Positions 55,879 to 63,862 of a stretch of DNA of 64,000 nt are shown in pieces. A model generated the notes under the pieces. That model was not told where the DNA came from. It worked only from the letters and a program-made list of their open reading frames with translations, and searched no databases. The DNA comes from Rs1 sp000416275. Lineage in GTDB: Bacteria; Pseudomonadota; Gammaproteobacteria; Pseudomonadales; Balneatricaceae. The DNA is taken from contig OZ251574.1 in assembly GCA_965243635.1 (NCBI GenBank), positions 2,976,001-3,040,000 on the forward strand. Reading direction: 5' to 3'. A program made the translations under genes and the position numbers. How positions within the stretch are numbered: the stretch's first letter is position 1; each line of letters begins with the position of its first letter.

Positions 55879-56739
55879 ATGACTATGAAAAAAGCCATTG
55901 ACTTTCATGAAGACTCCAATGAAAACTCTTGGATTGTCACCTTTGCGGATCTGGTCACGCTATTATTAGTTTTCTTCATCCTGCTATTTTCAATATCTAC
56001 CATCAAAGAAGAGTCATTCAAAGAGACCATCAACTCAGTTAAATCAGCATTAAAAAGAACCGGTCAAGGATCTAATATAGGGGCGGGAGCTGGAACAAAA
56101 GACGAAATTGATTCTAACAAAGTTGAAACGGGAAGCGTTCCCACCGATTCAACCGACCCCTCAACAGAAACCGGCGATAAACAGCAGGCGCCAACAGAAG
56201 ACGAAAAAGCGATCATTACTACCCCTTTTGTCATACAGCCAGCCACACGTAAAGAAAGTAAAGAAGATAGATTAAAAAAACAAGACATGGCAAGGGCCGT
56301 AAAAGCGATCAACAAATTAATGTCTACTGCCGCAGGTAAAGATGATAGCAAAGTATCACCGCCAAAAAATGATAGAATCATTATAAATGTTCGCGGTGAC
56401 TTATTTTTCAACAAGGGATCTGCACAATTTAAGCGCGAAGCGATGCCAATAATGGATGGCATCGGTAATATTCTAAGAAAAAATCCAGTATTCAATCTCA
56501 ACATTGGAGGTCACACTGACAATGTTCCCATTAGCACTAACAGGTACCCATCTAACTGGGAACTATCTGCTATAAGAGCAACTACTGTACTACGTTATTT
56601 TGTACGCGGAGGCTTAAGCCCCGAGCGTGTTACTGCCACAGGTTATGGAGAGTCTACGCCTCTTGAACCTAACGATACAAAAGAACAACGAGTGATCAAT
56701 AGACGAATTGAATTTGTACTTGAGCGGACATCACCATGA
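55879..56739 (+). CDS. motB: MotB/PomB-family flagellar stator protein
   Basis: 286 aa. One N-terminal transmembrane helix with the ion-binding Asp24 (TFADLVTLLLVFFILLFS), a plug/linker region (about 50-165, low complexity) and a C-terminal OmpA-like peptidoglycan-binding domain (about 170-283, GGHTDNVPI, NWELSAIRA, GYGESTPLEPN and NRRIEFVL). An internal start at 55885 is possible. The stop overlaps the start of the PilZ gene (ATGA). Confidence 0.94.
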   Translation: MTMKKAIDFHEDSNENSWIVTFADLVTLLLVFFILLFSISTIKEESFKETINSVKSALKRTGQGSNIGAGAGTKDEIDSNKVETGSVPTDSTDPSTETGDKQQAPTEDEKAIITTPFVIQPATRKESKEDRLKKQDMARAVKAINKLMSTAAGKDDSKVSPPKNDRIIINVRGDLFFNKGSAQFKREAMPIMDGIGNILRKNPVFNLNIGGHTDNVPISTNRYPSNWELSAIRATTVLRYFVRGGLSPERVTATGYGESTPLEPNDTKEQRVINRRIEFVLERTSP

Positions 56740-57101
56740 AAAAACCTTTATTTGAAACAGAAGACATTGACGAAACCAACAGAGATGAGTTTCGACTATA
56801 CCCATCTGAAAGAGATCAAATTAAATTGATCATTGCCGGAAAAGAGGTCGAAGTAGACAACATTTCAGTCAACGGGATTGCCTTTAAATTTGTCGGAAAT
56901 GTCAAAAAATCTACTTACAAAGTGATTTTGGAATTTGGTATTAAAGAAGCACATCGCATTGAGTGCGCCATCAAAGTGCTGCGCCAAGACTCTCCATTAT
57001 ACAGCGGAACCTTAATTGACTTATCTACCCATGATTCTAAGCTAATAAGTCAGTTTATTATTAACAGTCAAAAAAAGGCCATCCGCAGAGGCGGTAGTTA
57101 A
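56736..57101 (+). CDS. PilZ domain protein (probable c-di-GMP receptor)
   Basis: A 121-aa single PilZ domain. Both c-di-GMP-binding motifs are visible: RxxxR as RDEFR (about 16-20) and (D/N)xSxxG as DNISVNG (about 41-47). It overlaps motB by 4 bp, so it is co-translated with the stator. By analogy with YcgR and other PilZ proteins that act on flagellar motors it may modulate the MotAB stator, but its partner has not been shown. Confidence 0.85.
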   Translation: MKKPLFETEDIDETNRDEFRLYPSERDQIKLIIAGKEVEVDNISVNGIAFKFVGNVKKSTYKVILEFGIKEAHRIECAIKVLRQDSPLYSGTLIDLSTHDSKLISQFIINSQKKAIRRGGS

Positions 57102-57182
57102 AGCAAACATTGATCTGCAAAATATTTAAATCTGCCAAAATTCAAACAATAGTCATTAAGCAAATTTATTTACAAAAAACGG

Positions 57183-57210
57183 TTGCAGCCCCAGCAGAAG
57201 GCTGTATACT
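57183..57210 (+). promoter_or_regulatory. Strong promoter of the initiator-tRNA array
   Basis: -35 TTGCAG (57183-57188), 16-bp spacer, -10 TATACT (57205-57210), then the GC-rich discriminator TCGCCCCA typical of stringently controlled stable-RNA promoters. It lies 80 bp before the first tRNA. Confidence 0.72.
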
Positions 57211-57290
57211 TCGCCCCACAGTTTGAAAGGAAAAATAAATTAGTTATTCTGTTTGCAAAACAACAGCTTATCTGTTTATTTATGTGTTGA

Positions 57291-57367
<77 letters not shown>

Positions 57368-57397
57368 TTAAATAACGAAGTGTGATTAGCAGGGCTC

Positions 57398-57454
57398 AGC
57401 TCTCTATAAACACTGGCGAAGGTCATAGGTTCAAATTCTGACCCCGCCACCGTT
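57398..57454 (+). pseudogene. tRNA-fMet 3'-half fragment
   Basis: Spacer-like sequence runs through GGGCTCAGCTC and CTATAAACACTGG into CGAAGGTCATAGGTTCAAATTC, followed by a decayed acceptor 3' strand (ACCCCGCCACC). The 5' half of the tRNA is absent. Confidence 0.8.
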
Positions 57455-57532
57455 AAATAACGAAGTGTGATTAGCAGGTTTACCCTTCTATAACACTGAT
57501 CAATACAATTTCTTAAAGACTATTTTTAATGA

Positions 57533-57609
<77 letters not shown>

Positions 57610-57671
57610 TTAAAAGAAAAAAGTGTAATGTGCAAGTAGAAGTAAGTTGTGCAAGTAGAAATAAGTATTGA

Positions 57672-57748
<77 letters not shown>

Positions 57749-57792
57749 TTACTAAGAACGAAGTGTAATGTGTAAATAGAAGTAAATATTGA

Positions 57793-57881
<89 letters not shown>

Positions 57882-57925
57882 TTACTAAGAACGAAGTGTA
57901 ATGTGTAAATAGAAGTAAATATTGA

Positions 57926-58013
57926 TGCATGTGGAGCAGCTTGGTAGCTCGTCGGGCTCAGCTCTCTATTAACACTGGCGAAGGTCATAAGTTCAAATCC
58001 TATCCCAATACCT
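57926..58013 (+). pseudogene. Second chimeric pseudo-tRNA-fMet, more decayed
   Basis: Same structure as the previous pseudo-copy (same 19-nt replacement) with further mutations in the T arm and acceptor (TATCCCAATACCT). The 133-bp period from the previous copy shows that it arose by tandem duplication. Confidence 0.85.
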
Positions 58014-58235
58014 ATCAGTAAAGAAATTCATAATTTAAATCTCTCCCCCACTACACAGCACGAACCAGCAGAAATATACCCTCTATAAAAACAACCCAAC
58101 ACCCTTCAACTAATTAATATATGATTTTTGGCATAGCACTGCTTCACTAAGCATTAGCTCTGGCCAATCGATCAGGGTCACTAAAGAGATTCATATTGCA
58201 CCCTTACCTCGGCACTCGTTACTTTCTTTACGCCT
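58014..58235. other. Spacer after tRNA array
   Basis: About 220 bp between the pseudo-tRNAs and the end of the minus-strand hydrolase gene. Nothing recognisable. Confidence 0.35.
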
Positions 58236-59276
58236 CTATTCTGTTGATAATACATCGATGCTAGCACGCTGACGCAGCCAGCTTTCCAGTACAGGAAAAA
58301 ACTTTGCCGAAAAAGCGTCTTCTTGCATCCCCATCAACTTTAGCCAAAACCACAAGCCGGGAGACTGTACGTTAAAATACTGACTTTTTAGCAAACTATG
58401 AGTAGCGTTAGGTAAGATCATTAAAGTCATGTTTCTTTTTTCCGCGAACACCTCTAATAACTGCCGTTGAGTATCTTTTACGTCTACATTCAAGTCGTCT
58501 TCTCCCAACAGTATTAGCAGCGGCTGCTCAATTCCCTGGTAATCTTTATAGGCATTTACCCGATAATTTTTGTGCACAAAACTAAATCGATCTTCCGCTA
58601 GCCCGCCATGTGTTTCGTGGTAGTCTGTTAGGTCTTGTCGATAATCTGCATAGCTCGAATATTTTGCAAAATTTGTCAGCAGTTGTCGGTAATTTTTCAG
58701 TGCTTGTGCGGTTTCTACTGCACTGGCTTGTTGTACACGCAGCCGGGTTTTAGTGTGATACTCCCCTTGACTAATCCAGTCGATGGCAAAGCCTACTCCG
58801 ATCACAAAACCCACATTCGGGTTGTTAGCGGCGACCGCTGGAATCACCCAGCCTGCCTGACTAAATCCCAGCAATCCTATCTGCTGACCGCTATAACCAT
58901 AATTACGCTGCAGAAACCGGATAGCAGCACGTAGTTCTCCCTGACGATCATTCATTGATTGGCTCAGCCAATTGCCGGTAGAATCCCCCACCCCAGGCTT
59001 GTCCCAACTGAAAATCGAGTAACCCTGTTGACGTAGACTCTCCCATATTAACGGATAATATCCCTCGGCCTCATAATTCAGCGCGCCGTCACCATGCACA
59101 AATAAAATCACTGCGCCGTTTTTTTCTTTACTGGTAGCGGGCAAGTAATGCCCCGCTAAGCTATCGTCGCCATGTTCAAAAGTGACTATGGTTTTAGCCA
59201 CAACCACATGCGAATAGATAAGCGCTGCCCAAGATAGAAGTAAGCCGAATACAATAGCTGTTATTTTAGAAGTCAT
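58236..59276 (-). CDS. Secreted alpha/beta-hydrolase
   Basis: 346 aa. An N-terminal hydrophobic signal (IVFGLLLSWAALIYSHVVVA) directs it to the periplasm. The alpha/beta-hydrolase core has the oxyanion HGDG (61-64), nucleophile Ser139 in GFSQAG, an acid in LLGEDDLNVD and the His in LPNATHSLL. It resembles dienelactone-hydrolase/S9-like esterases. The substrate is unknown. It is the third gene on this strand behind two decayed genes and is the only intact member of that group. Confidence 0.85.
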   Translation of the reverse strand: MTSKITAIVFGLLLSWAALIYSHVVVAKTIVTFEHGDDSLAGHYLPATSKEKNGAVILFVHGDGALNYEAEGYYPLIWESLRQQGYSIFSWDKPGVGDSTGNWLSQSMNDRQGELRAAIRFLQRNYGYSGQQIGLLGFSQAGWVIPAVAANNPNVGFVIGVGFAIDWISQGEYHTKTRLRVQQASAVETAQALKNYRQLLTNFAKYSSYADYRQDLTDYHETHGGLAEDRFSFVHKNYRVNAYKDYQGIEQPLLILLGEDDLNVDVKDTQRQLLEVFAEKRNMTLMILPNATHSLLKSQYFNVQSPGLWFWLKLMGMQEDAFSAKFFPVLESWLRQRASIDVLSTE

Positions 59277-59326
59277 AATTCACACTGATGTCTGGAATAA
59301 AGGGAAGTTTTTTAAGCATGGCGATG

Positions 59327-60099
59327 CTATTCATGGCTATCGCCTGTAGCGGGTTTTAATTTCATTAGCAATGGTCCATTTTCATCTTCTGCCACGATTT
59401 GAGTAAAATGAGGCACCCCCCGCTTTACTGATAGTTAGCCACACAGCAATAGGCTCACCGGTGTCAGGCTGTAAATTGAAATGCTATTGACTCGCTTTTT
59501 TTTCAGCGGCAAGCTGAGTAACGACATAATCCGTAATACTGAGATCATAGCTATCCAATAGTCGTACTGTTTTAGGCAAGCTATAGCGATTGTCGCGCCA
59601 GAAAAACGGAAAATGGTTAAAGCTGGTATCAAAATCGTTATTGGCAAAGCGCTAACTTTTAGTTTGCTGGGCATCATTGCTGAACAATAATTGCGATATT
59701 GCCAACACCTCACTGACATTAGGTATAGATTCACTGGCCAGCCCTACAGCGATACCTATAACTGCCTCTTCTGCTTGGCTACTAATGGTTTTTATTTCCG
59801 ATGAAGAAACCCAATATTCATGGTCAGTTGCATGAACCTGCGACCAATAAACAGCATCTCCATCGTAAGTTTTACCGTCAGCAGCTGAGCTTGTTTTGAA
59901 TATTTTTCAACCTAGTCTCTGCGTAAATCTACTTCACCCCACCAGAGCGAAGTTAGAATGTGTGATTGCTCTGCAATAATATAAGTACCGTCACCTTGCT
60001 GAATAAACTGAATTCGAGCATCACCTATATCGCCACCCTCGACCAATATATAATACATAAAATAGTGATCGCTAGCTGCCGCTTGAGCACGAACAACAC
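59327..60099 (-). pseudogene. Unrecognised gene with frameshifts and stops
   Basis: Pieces in different frames on the minus strand read FMYYILVEGGDIGDARIQF...HILTSLWWGEVDLRRD, then YWSQVHATDHEYWVSSSEIK, then FDTSFNHFPFFWRDNRYSLP, and end HFTQIVAEDENGPLLMKLK. Together they describe one protein of roughly 240 aa broken by at least three frameshifts or stops. The family is not recognised; it looks like a periplasmic beta-rich protein. It follows the OprM-like pseudogene and precedes the hydrolase gene by about 50 bp. Confidence 0.7.
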
Positions 60100-60755
60100 T
60101 AGCCCGATTGATACTGTATCTGTACTATCTCGGCTACAGCGGCTTGCGATTTTTTCTGAGCAGCTAAATGGATAAGTTGGCGCTCCAGTATCGCATTGAC
60201 AATCTAGGCATCTAAAGCCTTAGCAATCAAAGTACGGGATGCCCACTGCAACATCTGGCGCTGTTGCAATACCGTTAATTCAGCCGCGGCCTTGTGGTCT
60301 CCTATCCTTCCCCACAGATCCAGTGACCAACTAAGATCAGCGGTCAACTGGATAAAGTTATTGGGGGCTGCTGCAAACCTGGCTTTATCACGGTTGGTAT
60401 TTATAGAGGCTGACAACTGGGGCCGTCTCTGTGCGGCTACTGTCTCTAGCAGATGCCCAGTGACACTAATCGTTGCACCAATGGATTGCAAATCAGGATT
60501 GTGTGCCAGTACAGCCCTGATATAGGCCATAAGTGCTGGCTGCGCCGCTGCATCGAGCAGCTCAAATGATCGCAGACCTGATTGCTCTAATACTCTGCTG
60601 CTTTGTTCGATCATCTGCCGATTAACTTGTGGTGCGTGCTGCGGTGCTGAACAAGCGACAAGAGCCAGTGCGCCAGCAAGCAACAGCGCCTGCGCCACTG
60701 AAAAAATAAATAGCTTGCCTACCTGGTAAATTATATTGATTAGAAAATTTAGCAT
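60100..60755 (-). pseudogene. Truncated outer-membrane efflux lipoprotein (OprM/NodT family)
   Basis: The intact part (60204-60755) encodes 183 aa: signal sequence with lipobox LVAC (about 32-35), then the OMF-typical QSSRVLEQSGLRSFELLDAAAQPALMAYIRAVLAHNPDLQ and DLSWSLDLWGRIGDHKAAAE. A TAG at 60204-60206 interrupts it. The same frame continues IVNAILERQLIHLAAQKKSQAAV to a second TAG at 60100-60102. Full-length family members are about 470 aa, so more than half is lost. It would have been the outer-membrane channel of an RND efflux system. Its regulator (TetR) is divergent and intact. Confidence 0.88.
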
Positions 60756-60787
60756 GATTGTGCAGACTCAGCTTCCTGTTAACGAAC

Positions 60788-60819
60788 GAATGAACGAATG
60801 AACGAATGAACGAATGAAC
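60788..60819. repeat. 8-bp tandem repeat GAATGAAC x4
   Basis: Four exact copies of GAATGAAC in a row, preceded by a partial GAAC and ending in the near-palindromic site at 60813-60830. The unit equals a half-site of the perfect palindrome at 60866-60883. Confidence 0.9.
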
Positions 60820-60830
60820 GATCGCTCACT
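60813..60830. promoter_or_regulatory. Second TetR operator candidate
   Basis: AATGAACGATCGCTCACT, an imperfect palindrome with the same core ACGATCG as the perfect site. It sits on the efflux-gene side of the divergent spacer. Confidence 0.65.
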
Positions 60831-60865
60831 AATTATTAACAGTAGAATCAAGCATGTCAAGATTC

Positions 60866-60883
60866 AATGAACGATCGTTCATT
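60866..60883. promoter_or_regulatory. Perfect palindromic TetR operator
   Basis: AATGAACGATCGTTCATT is a perfect 18-bp palindrome about 95 bp before the tetR start, in the shared promoter region of tetR and the efflux pseudogene. TetR/AcrR-family repressors typically bind such sites in their own promoters. Confidence 0.8.
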
Positions 60884-60977
60884 TTAAATATTGACTAAGT
60901 AATCTAATCCATCCATAATTTACTCTAGCAATGCTCACCTCAGCACAGCCAGACAACTGCAACAGCGAACAATTATA

Positions 60978-61562
60978 ATGACAATAAAATCATCTGGGTT
61001 AGCCATCCAACAACGTGCACGTATTTTGAGCGCCGCTAAACAGTGTTTTATAGAAAATGGGCTGGCACATACCAGCATGCGTAATATCGCCGGCGAGGCC
61101 GAGATGAGTCTGGGGAATATTTACCGCTATTTTAAAAACAAAGAGGCGTTGATCGAGACTTTTATTGCAGTGGATAACCAAGAGGTTGGCGAAGCTTTTG
61201 CGCTACTGGACAGCACCAAAAACTTCAAGGCGATACTGCAGGAAATCGGCAGTCAATTCATTACCGAAATCGCCAATAAATCTGAAATATTACTCTATAC
61301 CGACATCCTTTCTGAAGCGCTGAGAAATGAAAAAATTCTGGCATTGGTGACACTGGATCACGGCGAGCGGATGCTGGCCCAAAGCCTCGAAAAAGCGCAA
61401 AATGAGCAACGTATCCAGCTTTCTCTGCCAGCAGACACGGCAGCACTGGCGATTATTGCCTTTATTGAAAACGCGGCATTAAAGTGCATCATCAATAAAA
61501 AATACTCCGTACGGACTGCAAAAAAACAATTCAAACAGTATCTAGACATCATCGTTGAGTGA
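60978..61562 (+). CDS. TetR/AcrR-family regulator
   Basis: 194 aa. The N-terminal helix-turn-helix (about 13-60, ILSAAKQCFIENGLAHTSMRNIAGEAEMSLGNIYRYFKNKEALI) is fully conserved, and the C-terminal ligand domain is variable. It is divergent from the truncated efflux gene and probably used to repress it. With that target dead, its remaining target may be the hydrolase operon or itself. The ligand is unknown. Confidence 0.92.
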   Translation: MTIKSSGLAIQQRARILSAAKQCFIENGLAHTSMRNIAGEAEMSLGNIYRYFKNKEALIETFIAVDNQEVGEAFALLDSTKNFKAILQEIGSQFITEIANKSEILLYTDILSEALRNEKILALVTLDHGERMLAQSLEKAQNEQRIQLSLPADTAALAIIAFIENAALKCIINKKYSVRTAKKQFKQYLDIIVE

Positions 61563-61860
61563 ATATGGTGAGAAAGTCGGCCACTTGCTTATTAGGCCCT
61601 ATAGCTCAGTCTAAATCCGCTGTTAGCTACGCCGTCGAAACCGCGCACAGCAATGTTTTTAGAAAATACATATTTACCGACTCATGCAATGAGACCTCTG
61701 CAATAAGAGAAGACTTATGCATCTCCCTCTACAGCACTAGCGCATTTACATAATTAAACCGGCTTAGCGGTCGACGCTTTAGCTGTTCTCTCACGATACA
61801 ACTGTTGAATCTAAGTTGAAGTGTTACACTGGCGAAAACAGCGATCATATGGAGCTTAGC
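61563..61860. other. tetR-phaJ spacer with MITE-A trace
   Basis: About 300 bp. At 61691-61725 a 12-bp MITE-A end GAGACCTCTGCA, then TTATGCA-TCTC, looks like an element reduced to its ends, but the pairing is imperfect and no duplication is seen. No gene is present; a 64-codon frame at 61559-61753 is not convincing. Confidence 0.4.
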
Positions 61861-62295
61861 TTGAGCAATACACAAGGTTATTTTTTAGAAGACTTAAAAG
61901 AGGGTATGTCTGCCAGTATTGAAAAAACCATTTCAGCAGCAGATGTAGATACTTTCGCGCAACTCTCTGGAGACAACAATCCCATCCACGTAGATGAGGA
62001 GTACGCAAAAACAACAGCTTTCGGACAGAGAATAGTACATGGGATGTTCAGTGCAGCCCTTATTTCAGCGGTTGCCGGTACAAAACTACCAGGACCAGGT
62101 GGAGTCTACCTATCTCAAGAGCTTAAATTCAGAAGGCCGATTTTCATTGACGATACAGTCGTCGTTACTTTAACCATCAGCGATATCAACCAGCGTCGAG
62201 GACGTGTCACTATGCAAACAGATGTGCATGTCAGCGGCAAGTTAGCAGTGTCTGGCGTCGCTATTTACATGGTCAGCAAACGCCCGACCGCTTAA
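61861..62295 (+). CDS. phaJ: MaoC-type (R)-specific enoyl-CoA hydratase
   Basis: About 144 aa hot-dog-fold hydratase converting trans-2-enoyl-CoA to (R)-3-hydroxyacyl-CoA; PhaJ-type proteins feed polyhydroxyalkanoate synthesis. The catalytic pair Asp38/His43 lies in SGDNNPIHVDEEYA, followed by IVHGMFSAALIS. I prefer the TTG start at 61861 (SNTQGYFLED), because GGAG is 6-9 nt upstream; ATG 61849 and a GTG-type start at 61816 are alternatives. It could also be another MaoC-domain acyl-CoA hydratase. It is convergent with cysS. Confidence 0.82.
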   Translation: MSNTQGYFLEDLKEGMSASIEKTISAADVDTFAQLSGDNNPIHVDEEYAKTTAFGQRIVHGMFSAALISAVAGTKLPGPGGVYLSQELKFRRPIFIDDTVVVTLTISDINQRRGRVTMQTDVHVSGKLAVSGVAIYMVSKRPTA

Positions 62296-62311
62296 GGGTT
62301 TAGCGAGAAGT

Positions 62312-62377
62312 TAGAAAGTTAGCAGCTGTTAGCTAAAAACTTTCTAACTTTCTAACTTTCTAACTTTCTAACTTTCT
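62312..62377. repeat. AACTTTCT tandem repeat and inverted partner
   Basis: Five copies of AACTTTCT (62338-62377) lie between convergent phaJ and cysS. Just before, AGTTAGAAAGTT (about 62309-62320) is complementary to the repeat, so a hairpin can form with the first copies. It may serve as a terminator for both genes. The 8-bp period is prone to slippage. Confidence 0.75.
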
Positions 62378-62380
62378 AAT

Positions 62381-63766
62381 CTAGCCCTCTCTGAACCAGC
62401 TAGTTCCCTCTCTAGTATCTTTAAGTACCACTCCCCCCTGCAATAGAGCATCGCGAATCCGATCAGATTCTGCAAAGTCCTTATTGCTGCGCGCGACCTT
62501 ACGCTCCTCGATAAGCACCTCTATTTGCTGCGGGCTAATTTCCCCCTCTTTTGCCTCTCCCTGTAAAAATTCTGTGGGATCTTGCTGCAATAGGCCAATA
62601 CTATCAGCCAAGCTTAACAGCTGTGCCGCCAGTGCCGGGGCAGTGGCTAATTTCTGACGATTAGCAGTGTTTAACTCATTCACTAACTCAAACAATACCG
62701 CAATCGCCTTGGGAGTATTGAAGTCATCATTCATCGCTTGGGTAAACTGGCTATGGTATTTATTGTCCAACTCGGCGGCTTGAGGGCTGACGTCACGTAA
62801 AGCTTGATAGAATCGTTCAAGCTTGACCTTCGCCTCTTTTAACGAGGCTTCTGAGTAATCAATATAACTGCGATAGTGCACACTAGCCAAGAATAGCCGC
62901 ACTACTTCTGGGTTATATTGCTGGAGCACATCTCTGATGGTAAAAAAGTTACCTAACGATTTAGACATTTTCTCCGAATTTACCCGCACTGCACCTGCGT
63001 GCATCCACAGATTAGCGAAGGCACAGCCGTTCGCCGCTTCAGACTGAGCGATTTCATTTTCGTGATGTGGAAAAGGTAAGTCGGGGCCACCACCATGAAT
63101 ATCAAAGTTATCACCTAGGCAATGCTTAGACATTGCTGAACATTCAATATGCCAACCGGGACGGCCATTACCCCAGGGAGATTCCCAGCTAACCTCTCCT
63201 TCTCTCGCAGCTTTCCAAAGCACAAAATCGATCGGGTTTTCTTTAATATCATTAATGGCTACCCGCGCACCGGCTCGCAGTTCATCAATATTTTTATTGG
63301 TAAGCTTACCGTAGCCTTCAAACTTAGCCACTCGGTAGTACACATCTCCATTGCTGGCAGCGTATGCATAGCCTTTATCGATCAAAATTTGGGTGATATC
63401 TATAATGCCTTGAATATGCCCAGTGGCGCGAGGCTCTTGATCGGGAGGCAGTACAAACAAACGTTTTTCATCTTCATGCATCGCCGCTATCATCCGCTCT
63501 GTAAGCTGTTGCATGCTCTCATCGTTTTGCTTGGCGCGCTGCAGGATTTTATCGTCAACATCGGTAATATTACGCACGTAATTGACTTTCCAGCCCTGGG
63601 AGCGAAGAAAACGCGTGATGACATCAAAGGAGACCATCACCCGCGCATGTCCTATATGACAGTAGTCATAAACGGTCATGCCGCAAACATACATACTTAT
63701 CTCCCCTGCTTTAAGAGGCGTGAAAGCTGATTTTTGTTTCGTTAAAGTATTGTATATTTGTAACAT
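62381..63766 (-). CDS. cysS: Cysteinyl-tRNA synthetase
   Basis: 461-aa class I synthetase that charges tRNA-Cys. The zinc-site Cys is in MYVCGMTVYDYCHIGHAR, with the HIGH motif as HIGHAR, and KMSKS as EKMSKSLGNF; the zinc/cysteine pocket continues with WHIECSAMSKHCLG and HHENEIAQSEA. The DALR and C-terminal tRNA-binding parts are complete. Its ATG has AGGG about 6 nt upstream. A 65-bp MITE-A copy lies 32 bp upstream of the start. Confidence 0.97.
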   Translation of the reverse strand: MLQIYNTLTKQKSAFTPLKAGEISMYVCGMTVYDYCHIGHARVMVSFDVITRFLRSQGWKVNYVRNITDVDDKILQRAKQNDESMQQLTERMIAAMHEDEKRLFVLPPDQEPRATGHIQGIIDITQILIDKGYAYAASNGDVYYRVAKFEGYGKLTNKNIDELRAGARVAINDIKENPIDFVLWKAAREGEVSWESPWGNGRPGWHIECSAMSKHCLGDNFDIHGGGPDLPFPHHENEIAQSEAANGCAFANLWMHAGAVRVNSEKMSKSLGNFFTIRDVLQQYNPEVVRLFLASVHYRSYIDYSEASLKEAKVKLERFYQALRDVSPQAAELDNKYHSQFTQAMNDDFNTPKAIAVLFELVNELNTANRQKLATAPALAAQLLSLADSIGLLQQDPTEFLQGEAKEGEISPQQIEVLIEERKVARSNKDFAESDRIRDALLQGGVVLKDTREGTSWFREG

Positions 63767-63797
63767 TTGACCCTACTATGAAAAAAAATATAATAAA

Positions 63798-63862
63798 GAG
63801 ACCTCTGCATAAATTACCCAGAAGGTATGATAACTGCGCTCGCAACCTTATGCAGAGGTCTC
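63798..63862 (+). mobile_element. MITE-A copy 5 (65-bp internal-deletion form)
   Basis: Ends GAGACCTCTGCATAA and TTATGCAGAGGTCTC are intact; the internal part is reduced to TTACCCAGAAGGTATGATAA plus CTGCGCTCGCAACC. The target duplication ATAAA is at 63793-63797 and 63863-63867. It lies in the upstream region of cysS. Confidence 0.95.

Noticed and set aside
61559..61753. 64-aa frame after tetR
   Set aside because: No recognisable content, weak start signals, and it crosses the MITE-A-like trace.
62338..62377. Short tandem array considered as CRISPR
   Set aside because: The unit is 8 bp with no spacers; it is a simple tandem repeat.
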